Part shown: in pieces, positions 28,019 through 36,056 of the stretch
How positions within the stretch are numbered: position 1 is the stretch's first letter
How the letters are laid out: each line of letters starts with the position of its first letter
Assembly: GCA_965247075.1 (NCBI GenBank)
Contig: CBDFGK010000003.1
Coordinates: 992,001 to 1,056,000, forward strand
Reading direction: 5' to 3'
DNA: 64,000 nucleotides
DNA from: CBDFGK01 sp965247075
GTDB lineage: Bacteria; Pseudomonadota; Gammaproteobacteria; Pseudomonadales; Halieaceae
Notes under the pieces: model-generated
Databases searched by the model: none
What the model was told of the DNA's origin: nothing
Seen by the model: the letters and a program-made list of their open reading frames with translations, nothing else
Made by a program: the position numbers and the translations under genes

Positions 28019-28612
28019 CTACAGCATACCCTTGGTGGAGGGCATTATGCCCGCCGCCCGCTCGTCCATGGTCAGCGCCATACGCAGCGCCCGGCCGAAT
28101 GCCTTGCACACAGTCTCGGCCTGGTGATGAGCGTTGTTACCGCGCAGGTTGTCGATGTGCAGTGTGACGTTGGCGTGATTGCTAAAGCCCTGAAAAAACT
28201 CGTGCAAAAGGTCCACATCAAAACCACCCACCCGGGCGCGTGTAAACGGCACATGAAATTCCAGACCCGGGCGGCCGGAGAAATCGATCACTACCCGTGA
28301 CAAGGCCTCATCCAGTGGTACATAGGCGTGACCATAACGGAGCAGGCCCTTTTTATCACCCACCGCCTGCGCCACCGCCTGGCCCAGGGTAATACCAATA
28401 TCTTCCACCGTGTGGTGATCATCGATATGGGTGTCACCCACCGCGCTGATATCAAGATCAAGCAAACCGTGACGCGCTATCTGGTCGAGCATATGCTCCA
28501 GAAACGCAATACCGGTGGCAAAATTGACTTTGCCACTGCCGTCCAGATTAACCGTGGCGGTAATCTGCGTCTCCAGCGTGTCGCGTGTAACCGTCGCAAT
28601 TCGATCGGTCAT
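28019..28612 (-). CDS. hisB: imidazoleglycerol-phosphate dehydratase
   Basis: A 197-residue manganese enzyme. The metal-binding repeats are visible as [13 protein letters not shown] with [11 protein letters not shown] in the first half and [12 protein letters not shown] with [18 protein letters not shown] in the second. It is the single-domain form, not fused to histidinol phosphatase. I chose [12 protein letters not shown]; two upstream ATGs (28639, 28624) are also in frame. First gene of the his cluster and divergent from mutY. Confidence 0.96.
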   Translation of the reverse strand: MTDRIATVTRDTLETQITATVNLDGSGKVNFATGIAFLEHMLDQIARHGLLDLDISAVGDTHIDDHHTVEDIGITLGQAVAQAVGDKKGLLRYGHAYVPLDEALSRVVIDFSGRPGLEFHVPFTRARVGGFDVDLLHEFFQGFSNHANVTLHIDNLRGNNAHHQAETVCKAFGRALRMALTMDERAAGIMPSTKGML

Positions 28613-28748
28613 GGAATTCTCCATTGCTGCCCAGGTCAAATGGCCCAGGCATGTAAAGGCGCTGCATTATAAAAGAATCAGGGCGGCAATTCACCGCTGT
28701 AATGTCTTTATCCAGTAGAATTACTACTCCCGGTACGGAGTCAGCGGT

Positions 28749-29813
28749 TTGTTGAACCCCAAACAATTTCAAAAACAGATCCTCACATGGTTTGACCAAT
28801 ACGGCCGCAAGGATTTGCCCTGGCAGAAAGACATTAATCCCTACCGGGTGTGGGTCTCGGAAATCATGCTGCAACAAACCAGGGTGGCCACCGTCATCCC
28901 CTATTACCAGCGCTTCATGGCGGAATTACCCACCGTTGAAGCGCTAGCCGGCGCCAGTGAAGACCAGGTGCTACACCTGTGGACCGGGCTGGGTTACTAC
29001 GCCCGTGGCCGCAACCTGTTGCGCTGCGCGCAGATGGTATGCCGCCAGCACGAAGGCCAGTTTCCAGATACCGTAGCGGCGCTGCAGGAACTCCCCGGCA
29101 TTGGTCGCTCCACCGCCGGCGCCATCTGCTCGATTGCCTTTGGCAAGCCCGCCGCAGTTCTCGATGGCAACGCCAAGCGCGTACTGGCCCGCTATGGCGC
29201 CATCGCCGGCTGGCCCGGCAAGAGCCAGGTCTTGAGTTCCCTGTGGGACCTGGCCGAAAGCCTCAATCCCGACCGTAGAACCGCCGACTACAGCCAGGCC
29301 ATGATGGACCTTGGCGCCACCGTGTGCCTGCGCACACAGCCGAACTGCGACTCCTGCCCCCTGGGCCGGTCCTGCCAGGCCAACAGCCTGCAACAGCAAC
29401 AGCACTTTCCCGGCAAAAAACCACGCAAGGTATTGCCGACCAAGGTCACCACCATGCTCATCATTACCAATAGCAGTGGCGAAATATTTATGGCGCGCCG
29501 GCCAACCCGCGGTATTTGGGGTGGTCTGTGGAGCTTCCCGGAAGTGGCGGACGCCGGCGCGGCGCTGGGCTATTGTATAGATCAATTCGGACAGGAACCG
29601 GCCACTACACAGCACTGGGCAACACTGCGCCACAGTTTCAGTCACTATCACCTTGAGATTCAGCCGCTGCGGATACAGCTATCGCAGACACCGGCAGCCA
29701 TCATGGAAGGAGATGCCCATCTCTGGTATAACCGCTTGCAGCCCGAGTCGGTTGGCATGGCAGCCCCAGTATCCAAGTTGTTAAAATTAATAGATAAAAA
29801 GAGGAATTCATGA
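28749..29813 (+). CDS. mutY: A/G-specific adenine glycosylase
   Basis: A 354-residue repair enzyme that removes adenine mispaired with 8-oxoguanine. The catalytic Glu is in [17 protein letters not shown], the helix-hairpin-helix is [13 protein letters not shown], the catalytic Asp is in [13 protein letters not shown], and four Cys for the iron-sulfur cluster are in [17 protein letters not shown]. The C-terminal Nudix-like domain (about 235-345) reads the 8-oxoguanine. The frame starts at two adjacent TTG codons, so the start is TTG. The stop overlaps the next start by 4 bases. Confidence 0.95.
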   Translation: MLNPKQFQKQILTWFDQYGRKDLPWQKDINPYRVWVSEIMLQQTRVATVIPYYQRFMAELPTVEALAGASEDQVLHLWTGLGYYARGRNLLRCAQMVCRQHEGQFPDTVAALQELPGIGRSTAGAICSIAFGKPAAVLDGNAKRVLARYGAIAGWPGKSQVLSSLWDLAESLNPDRRTADYSQAMMDLGATVCLRTQPNCDSCPLGRSCQANSLQQQQHFPGKKPRKVLPTKVTTMLIITNSSGEIFMARRPTRGIWGGLWSFPEVADAGAALGYCIDQFGQEPATTQHWATLRHSFSHYHLEIQPLRIQLSQTPAAIMEGDAHLWYNRLQPESVGMAAPVSKLLKLIDKKRNS

Positions 29814-30091
29814 GCAGAACAGTATATTGCCGCAAGTATCAGGCCGAGCTGGAGGGTCTGGAGCAGCCACCTTATCCCGGCCCCAAGGGGCAGGAAATTT
29901 ACGACTCCGTATCAAAACAGGCCTGGCAGGAATGGCAAAGTCACCAGACCATGCTGATCAATGAAAAGCAGCTCAACATGATGGATGCCGAGTCGCGTAA
30001 ATTCCTGCAGGGGGAAATGGAAAAATTCCTCGCTGGCGAAGAGTTCGAGCAGGCCGAGGGCTATGTGCCCCCAACCGACCAGAGTTCTTGA
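29810..30091 (+). CDS. yggX: YggX family oxidative damage protection / Fe(2+)-trafficking protein
   Basis: A 93-residue YggX family protein, linked to protection of iron-sulfur clusters and iron movement. The start [15 protein letters not shown] with its single conserved Cys, then [19 protein letters not shown] and the end [10 protein letters not shown], is diagnostic. It overlaps mutY by an ATGA; mutY-yggX pairing is common in gammaproteobacteria. Confidence 0.96.
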   Translation: MSRTVYCRKYQAELEGLEQPPYPGPKGQEIYDSVSKQAWQEWQSHQTMLINEKQLNMMDAESRKFLQGEMEKFLAGEEFEQAEGYVPPTDQSS

Positions 30092-30116
30092 CTCTGGCCC
30101 GATCAGCGGGTTTAAT
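30088..30116 (+). promoter_or_regulatory. promoter of tRNA-Phe (TTGACT-N17-TTTAAT)
   Basis: TTGACT at 30088-30093 and TTTAAT at 30111-30116, each one base from consensus, with an optimal 17-base spacer. A GC-rich stretch (CGCGCC) follows the -10 box, as expected for a stable-RNA promoter under stringent control. The tRNA starts 36 bases after the -10. Confidence 0.7.
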
Positions 30117-30152
30117 ACGCGCCTCTCGCGTTCTGCGCAATCTGTAACACAA

Positions 30153-30228
30153 GCCCGGGTAGCTCAGTCGGTAGAGCAGTGGATTGAAAATCCTCGTGTC
30201 GGTGGTTCGATTCCGCCCCCGGGCACCA
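30153..30228 (+). tRNA. tRNA-Phe (anticodon GAA)
   Basis: A 76-base cloverleaf. The acceptor arm is GCCCGGG/CCCGGGC, the D arm is GCTC/GAGC, the anticodon stem encloses TTGAAAA giving GAA, and the T arm is GGTGG-TTCGATT-CCGCC. CCA is encoded. The accessory restriction-modification block begins directly after it, which suggests past use as an integration site, but no integrase or repeated tRNA end was found. Confidence 0.97.
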
Positions 30229-30280
30229 TTTGCAGGGGGTATTACCTTACTTAACCGCCTTCGATGGGTGCTTCACTTTC

Positions 30281-31465
30281 TTAGTCAAGCCGAAAGAAAC
30301 CAAACCCCCCGCCTCCACCCCAGCCAACTTCATTGGATATGCCACCTGGCTCAGATTCTATGACCTTGTGGAGCCTACTGCTCACGATCGACTTCGCATG
30401 GTCGCCACGCTCGATTCCAATATACTTGCGATTTAATTTGTGAGCTACAGCAGCCGTTGTTCCAGAACCGAGGTAACAGTCCAATACCAGGTCCTGTTCA
30501 TTGGTCGAGATTTCCAGGATACGTTGTATCAATTGCTCTGGCTTTGGAGTATCAAAGACTTCCAATCCAGGGAATAGGCTTAAGAAGTGTTTCTTTGCAC
30601 TATCGTTTGTCCCCACGTTTTCTCCAAACCATAAGGTTTCGGGCGTTAGGCCAACTTTGGCGGCTCCAAGAAACCTCTTAATTCTGGGGACGCCGAATCC
30701 ATCCGCTCCAAACCAAATATTGCCGGCCGTAATCTCTATTTTCATGCGCTCTTCATTGTATGCCCAGCATCTGCCGTTGGGAGGCCCATGAACTTTGCCA
30801 TTCGGCGCGACAATAGTGTAGAACTGACTGGCAACAGCATGTCCCGCTTGAACATTCGCGGATACGGATTGCCATGGCCCGCGGGGGTCATTATCCGGGT
30901 TTTTATACCGTGAAAGCTGCTCTGCGGAAGGCGGGAGTAGATTTCTACTGCGCTTGAAAAGCTGCGGGTTACGCGAATAGACCAAAATGTACTCATGATT
31001 ATTCGAAAATACACTTCTGTTTTCTCGTGTTGTTCTCTGCTGCCAAACGATAGTAGTAATGAAATTACCTCTCCCGAAAACTCTATCCGCAACTACTTTT
31101 AGGTAATGCACCTCCGTATCATCTATCGATATCCACATCGACCCATCCCGGGAAAGAAGAGGTTTTAATGCAGATAATGTGTTTTGAATCTCGCATAGCC
31201 ATGTTTCGTGAGCACTATCATCTTCATAGTGATTGTAAATTTCGCCGTTGTTGTAAGGAGGATCAATGTAAATACACTTGACGGTCTCCGAGCAATCCCG
31301 CTGAAGAAGTCTGAGCGCCTTGATATTGTCGCCCATTATCACTTGATTCGAGGTATTCTTGCTTCCGAAAGAGTATTTCTTTAGCAGGCGCAGCTCCGCA
31401 TCAGCGTCGAGGGAGGGCTCTTCAACGGACAGTCTGTTAACATGTGTTTCTTCAACTAAATAAAT
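30281..31465 (-). CDS. beta-class adenine-specific DNA methyltransferase
   Basis: An N6-adenine DNA methyltransferase. Motif IV (DPPYN) comes first, followed far downstream by motif I (DCYLGSGTTAAVAH), the beta-class order. A conventional start would be a GTG at 31342 (353 aa), but family-like coding continues upstream without an ATG, GTG or TTG until a TGA at 31484-31486. A strong GGAGGGG Shine-Dalgarno sequence (31473-31479) sits exactly 7 bases before an in-frame ATT at 31465. I therefore place the start there (394 aa). The gene is divergent from the alpha-class methyltransferase, with only 36 bases between. Together with the phospholipase-D-like nuclease they form a restriction-modification system. 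Confidence 0.85.
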   Translation of the reverse strand: MYLVEETHVNRLSVEEPSLDADAELRLLKKYSFGSKNTSNQVIMGDNIKALRLLQRDCSETVKCIYIDPPYNNGEIYNHYEDDSAHETWLCEIQNTLSALKPLLSRDGSMWISIDDTEVHYLKVVADRVFGRGNFITTIVWQQRTTRENRSVFSNNHEYILVYSRNPQLFKRSRNLLPPSAEQLSRYKNPDNDPRGPWQSVSANVQAGHAVASQFYTIVAPNGKVHGPPNGRCWAYNEERMKIEITAGNIWFGADGFGVPRIKRFLGAAKVGLTPETLWFGENVGTNDSAKKHFLSLFPGLEVFDTPKPEQLIQRILEISTNEQDLVLDCYLGSGTTAAVAHKLNRKYIGIERGDHAKSIVSSRLHKVIESEPGGISNEVGWGGGGGFGFFRLD

Positions 31466-31501
31466 ATTTTGGCCCCTCCGGGTTCAATTCGATAGGAATC
31501 A

Positions 31502-32866
31502 ATGTCACAGCTTAATATACCACTGAGCGAAGGGACACAGCAGAATATTTCGCACCAATTAAGACCAATTCACTATTTGGGGAGTAAACTGCGGATTCTG
31601 GAATTCTTGCGCGAGGTCGTCGAGGACATCGCACCGGGGCCGCGGAGGCTCTGTGACCTATTCTCCGGTTCCGGCACCGTGGCTCAATGTATCGCACAGG
31701 GTCGCCCGGTTACTTCTGTAGACGTTCAAGAGTATTCCAGAGTGCTATGCCACGCGCTGCTTGTTTCTTCGCCGACCCACATTTCCCCGCGAGATATAGA
31801 AGACGAGATTCGAGCCTCGCGAAAACTTGCTGGATTGGGATGTGCCCTCAGACCGCTAATTGAGCTTGAAAGTCACGCCTGTTCCGACGCTGGTAACAAT
31901 CCAAACCTTATCTGCAATATATTGGAACAGGGCTCAATAGTGAGCTTTGAGCGTGGCTACAAAAAAATCGAAAGTCGTGAGTTGTTACAAGCACTAAAGG
32001 CAAGTGCAATCAGTCTGGAAAGTTTCCGCAAGAAAACCGGTACGCCGGCACTAATTTCTCGCCACTACGGAGGAATCTATTTTTCCTATAAGCAGGCAGC
32101 TGAACTCGATGCCATCCTTGACTATGTCAACAGCAGGACGGGGCTCAGAGACTTCTTGCTGGCACCGCTTCTTAGCACAGTCAGTGAAGCAGTCAATACC
32201 GTCGGCAAACAATTCGCTCAACCACTTCGCCCGAGAAACCGGGATGGCAAACCAAAATCAAACCTCGCAGGAAGACTCGGCAAAGATCGCTCAGTAGACG
32301 TGATCAAATCCTACACAGCTTGGCTTTCCAAATATTCCAATCTAAATCCCGGCGACTTTGATCATAAAATCCTCAGGCTCGACTACCTCGACGCACTAAA
32401 GACTGAATGCCGAGATGTTTCTGTTGTTTATGCGGATCCACCCTACACCAGGGATCATTACAGTAGGTTTTATCATGCTCTGGAAACTATTTGCCTTAAC
32501 GATGACCCCCAAATTTCAACAACGAAAATCGGTGGATCTCTACGCCTAAGTAGGGGTCTTTACAGATTGGACAGGCATCAATCGGATTTTTGCATTCGCT
32601 CAAGGGCTCCGGGAGCTTTCAACGATCTCTTTGGAGAAGTGGCCAAATTGGCTGTGCCACTAATCCTCTCTTACTCTCCCTATGAGGAAAAGGAAGGTGT
32701 TCATCCTAGAGTAATGACGATAGAGGCACTCACAGACTTAGGGGGAAAATACTTCAGCAGCTGCGAAATGTTAGATCCCGGCACGTTTTCGCACAGCAAG
32801 CTGAATCACACCGACAAGAATTTCGGGAAAAATGATAAAGGTGAAATTCTCCTGGTATTCAAGTAG
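31502..32866 (+). CDS. alpha-class (D12) adenine-specific DNA methyltransferase
   Basis: A 454-residue N6-adenine methyltransferase of the D12/Dam class. The N-terminal HYLGSKLRI, then motif I CDLFSGSGTVAQ (about residue 51-62) and motif IV YADPPYTRDHY (about 314) give the alpha-class order. A TAGGA Shine-Dalgarno sequence precedes the ATG. With a divergent beta-class partner, the pair probably methylates the two strands of an asymmetric site. It converges on the nuclease gene with an 8-base gap. Confidence 0.9.
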   Translation: MSQLNIPLSEGTQQNISHQLRPIHYLGSKLRILEFLREVVEDIAPGPRRLCDLFSGSGTVAQCIAQGRPVTSVDVQEYSRVLCHALLVSSPTHISPRDIEDEIRASRKLAGLGCALRPLIELESHACSDAGNNPNLICNILEQGSIVSFERGYKKIESRELLQALKASAISLESFRKKTGTPALISRHYGGIYFSYKQAAELDAILDYVNSRTGLRDFLLAPLLSTVSEAVNTVGKQFAQPLRPRNRDGKPKSNLAGRLGKDRSVDVIKSYTAWLSKYSNLNPGDFDHKILRLDYLDALKTECRDVSVVYADPPYTRDHYSRFYHALETICLNDDPQISTTKIGGSLRLSRGLYRLDRHQSDFCIRSRAPGAFNDLFGEVAKLAVPLILSYSPYEEKEGVHPRVMTIEALTDLGGKYFSSCEMLDPGTFSHSKLNHTDKNFGKNDKGEILLVFK

Positions 32867-32874
32867 ACGAGCTA

Positions 32875-34020
32875 TCATATTGTCCAGCACGCTAGCGACG
32901 GACAGTTCGCTCGTATGGTACGCACATCACTTATTATTCTCCGCATTCTGTCCGCACGACCAGCCCACTCATCCAATAACCAACGCTCTGCCTCGCGATG
33001 GGATGGAGAGCCAGGCAATAGAAGAACATACAAAAATACTCTTCTCGAAATTTCTAAGAAGATTCCAGTGGGCCTACCTTCACCTGGATAATCTATTCCG
33101 GTAGCAGCGTATAGCTCAAACCTGTAGTTCTTACTAATCACCGACACGCTGGGTCGTGTCTCAATTTCTCCAAGACTTCCATCATCGGCAATGTTCCTGA
33201 GCAAAATGCGCTGTGAGTTGTCGCCAGCTTTAGCGCCAAAAAAGTCCGTGAAGGAGCCAACATCGAAATTAGCCTGATTCCACCGATTACCGCTGCGCGG
33301 GATTTCGGCTACCAGTACGCGCGAAGAATCCTGAAATCGCCATGCGTTAATATCTACATCAGGCTCAATTAAATCGTCATCAACTTCAATGTCGTAGTTC
33401 GGTTCATCTTCAGCGTCTTCTTCGTGGAGAGATGCACCGGATTCTGGATCGGTTCCCCTGGCACGAAGGGTGTGCGCGAAAGATTGATTCTGACGAGCTC
33501 GCTCAAGTACATCTGCGTCGGCTACAGGGTGAATTACATCCCCCACTTCGTCCAACCAACTTGCCCACGTTGCTTCTACATCATCTATCTGCTGTTCATC
33601 TAGCTCGTGAACCACAAATGCTTCGGTGTTCTTCCTTAGACCATTCACCGTCATGTTGCCAGATCCGACAACCAATACCCCGCCATCTTCTTTTCGAAAC
33701 CAAGAAAATTTTGGGTGGAAAATCAATGAATTTCGTGACTGCCAATATGCCGATACGCTGAAATTGGGATAGACGTCATCAATCTCTTGAAGTTTTTCGA
33801 GGGTTGGGGGGTTAGTAATTTGGTCAATCCCCACTATTAGCTGGAAATCGCCCCTTTCCAACAAGCCTCGGAAAGCCCCATCTTCCAGAAATAACTTAAC
33901 ACCGCTAATTGAAACGAAGGCGTATGCCCCTCCTCCCGAAGTGGCCTCCTCTGCAGCTGCAAGCAACGCCTCATGAAGTGAGTATGACGCACTGTAACTT
34001 GAATCCTGAATATGGAGCAT
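32875..34020 (-). CDS. phospholipase-D-like restriction endonuclease (NgoFVII/BfiI type)
   Basis: A 381-residue protein with one HxK motif, FHPKFSWF (His102, Lys104), followed by VVGSGNMTVNGL, the catalytic signature of phospholipase-D-type nucleases such as BfiI. These act as dimers, sharing one active site, and need no metal. The open frame extends to 34296, but I prefer the ATG at 34020 because AAAAGG lies 8 bases upstream and the family domain starts there. The extra 92 codons could be real. The middle (about 210-245) is strongly acidic. It converges on the alpha methyltransferase. Confidence 0.8.
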   Translation of the reverse strand: MLHIQDSSYSASYSLHEALLAAAEEATSGGGAYAFVSISGVKLFLEDGAFRGLLERGDFQLIVGIDQITNPPTLEKLQEIDDVYPNFSVSAYWQSRNSLIFHPKFSWFRKEDGGVLVVGSGNMTVNGLRKNTEAFVVHELDEQQIDDVEATWASWLDEVGDVIHPVADADVLERARQNQSFAHTLRARGTDPESGASLHEEDAEDEPNYDIEVDDDLIEPDVDINAWRFQDSSRVLVAEIPRSGNRWNQANFDVGSFTDFFGAKAGDNSQRILLRNIADDGSLGEIETRPSVSVISKNYRFELYAATGIDYPGEGRPTGIFLEISRRVFLYVLLLPGSPSHREAERWLLDEWAGRADRMRRIISDVRTIRANCPSLACWTI

Positions 34021-34376
34021 GTAGAAGGCCTTTTCATTCAATTTCGCACTGCACAAAACCAAGGTGGTTATATCGCGTACGGCTTCCACCAGCAATTCTA
34101 TTTTTACGCTATCGAGAAAAGATGACAGGCTAGCTCTCGCCTTGCCATTCAACCATTTCGACCAAGGGAAGGATCGCACAATGTTATTATTCGATTTTCC
34201 TTGGGCCAAAATGTACGGAGATATTGTGTGTCGAAGCGCGTCCGATGTGTGTCGCCACTCAGTACCATCAGGTATCAGAGAGTCACATATAAACAACTCG
34301 GCCGCCAGCGACCGAGATTTACGCTACGCGGTTAAAACAGGAAAAGTTCAGTATGTCGCTGATATTGCTAAATATT

Positions 34377-34865
34377 CTAATTATCCAGACAAACTGAACA
34401 CCCTCTCGCTACACAATTGGAGGCCAACGATTCTGGGGCTTTCAACCGCCACACGTAGGCAGCGATGTGGCCAAATTGTGTCATCAATTGCAACCATTTC
34501 ACCAACGCCGCTGCCGCTTCGCTGGCATAACCACTGCCTTGCCATTTCGATCCAGTCACCCAGGCTATATCCACATGGGATTCCAAACCCGTTGCCGGAA
34601 CATAACCTATCGCCACACTGCTCTCGGCAAGGCTGACTAGCCAATTTAGCCATTGCTGTGATCCATCCGGTGATTGTCGACTTTCCAGCTTGCCGTATCT
34701 TGTCGTCAAGGCCGCTGCTGATTCTGGTGGCTCCTCACCGGTAAACCGGTACAGCTGCCTCTCAGAGAAAATTGGCAACATTGCCGCCGCGTGTGCAGCC
34801 ATCATCGGCACTAGGCGAAGGCGATTGCTTGTGATGGTAGTTTCAAGGTTTTTTATCCCTGTCAT
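34377..34865 (-). pseudogene. GNAT family acetyltransferase, C-terminal end probably damaged
   Basis: 162 codons. The N-terminal part (TSNRLRLVPMMAAHAAAML) and the motif A region (WVTGSKWQGSGYASEAAAALVKW) are typical of the RimJ-like GNAT branch. The last 25 residues no longer follow the usual final strand, and the protein ends early at the edge of the accessory block. A frameshift or truncation at the island boundary is likely. It is divergent from the damaged FAD oxidase gene. Confidence 0.6.
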
Positions 34866-34883
34866 ATTTTGTACCCTGCGCCT

Positions 34884-36035
34884 ATGAGATTCATTCTACA
34901 ACTTGGCGAATTGCTGGGCAGCTCGGCAGTACTTACCACACTGGGCGATATGGCGCCGTATCTATCTGACGAGCGCGGGCTTTATGGAGGGTACGGCGGC
35001 CTGTGTTGCACTGCCTGGTTGCACTAGCGAGGTCGCCGCGGTGGTGCGCTTGTGTGCAGAGCACGGTTACGCGGTGGTACCCCAGGGCGGTAATACTGGC
35101 TATTGCGGTGGCGCTTCGCCCGACGGCGAGCAGCAGATTCTGTTGAGCCTGTCGCGCCTGAACCAGATTCGCGACATCGACCCGATTGGGTTTACCGCGA
35201 CCGTGGATCCCAGGGTTCTTGTCAGATCGGTGGCGTGCTCTCCACCAATGCCGGCGGGCCGGCAGTGCTGAAATACCGTACCGCAGGCTAATTGGTAATG
35301 GGCCTGGAAGTGGTATTGCCCAGTGGCGAGATCATGCATGGTCTTAATCTACTTACTGCGCAAAGACAATACCGGCTACGACCTCAAATCGCTCTTCCTG
35401 GGTGCCGAGGCCACACTGGGTATTATCACGGCGGCCGTCGTTAAGTTGTACCCACTGCCTACCGAGCACCAAACCGCCTGGCTGGCGGTCAATAGCATCG
35501 GAGATGTCTGCCATTTATTGGCCCTGTCACGCCGGCTCAGTGGCGATACCGTTACCTCCTTCGAATATATCTCCCGACAATCTCTGCAACTGGCGCAGGC
35601 ACGCGTCGAGGGCTTACACATGCCGTTTGTCGAGCCCCACGCACATCAGGTCTTACTGGAGTTATCCGGACCGAAGCCATGGCTGCGGGCCTTGTCACAG
35701 ACGGGGTATTGGCCGATTCCACCAGAGCGCGGCAGCAACTTTGGCGCATTCGTGAGACCCTGCCCGAGGCGGAAAAACAGGCTGGCCGATAGATCAAACA
35801 CGATGTCTCAGTGGCCATTAGTCGCATCCCCCAATACCTGGCAGAAATCGCACCGGAACAGCAGGCGATCTGTGCGCATCGCCCCTCGGTCTACGGTTAC
35901 ATCGGTGATGGCAACCTGCACTACAACGTTTTGGCGCCCATCGACGAAGACCCCGCAGTATTTCGGGAGAAGCACTCAACAACAATCAGCAGTGCCGTGC
36001 GTGCGCTAAGGGAGGAGCTTCAGCGTCTTTTATAG
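34884..36035 (+). pseudogene. FAD-linked oxidase (GlcD / D-2-hydroxyglutarate dehydrogenase-like), multiply broken
   Basis: Pieces of one FAD_binding_4 oxidase in changing frames. The N-terminus is MRFILQLGELLGSS. VVPQGGNTGYCGGASPDG holds the FAD-binding motif, then GGVLSTNAGGPAVLKYRT, NTGYDLKSLFLGAEATLGI, and near the end VYGYIGDGNLHYNVLAP. There is a frameshift near 35010, a missing segment of roughly 100 bases near 35210, a stop after KYRTAG (35289-35291) and further shifts near 35690-35800. The gene is certainly dead. It sits at the right edge of the restriction-modification block. Confidence 0.85.
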
Positions 36036-36056
36036 AATAGGCTTCAGCGTCTTTTA
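36017..36056. repeat. 16-base direct repeat at the end of the FAD-oxidase pseudogene
   Basis: GCTTCAGCGTCTTTTA occurs at 36017-36032 and again at 36041-36056, 24 bases apart. The second copy reaches the selD stop region. It looks like a small tandem duplication linked to decay of the pseudogene. Confidence 0.6.

Noticed and set aside
34064..34636. 190-codon rightward frame between the nuclease and the acetyltransferase genes
   Set aside because: Parts look coding-like, but it overlaps two leftward genes and shows no recognisable domain.
30153..35000. Repeat of the tRNA-Phe 3' end as an attachment site
   Set aside because: I looked for the CCGGGCACCA end in the following 5 kb and saw no second copy, and there is no integrase gene.
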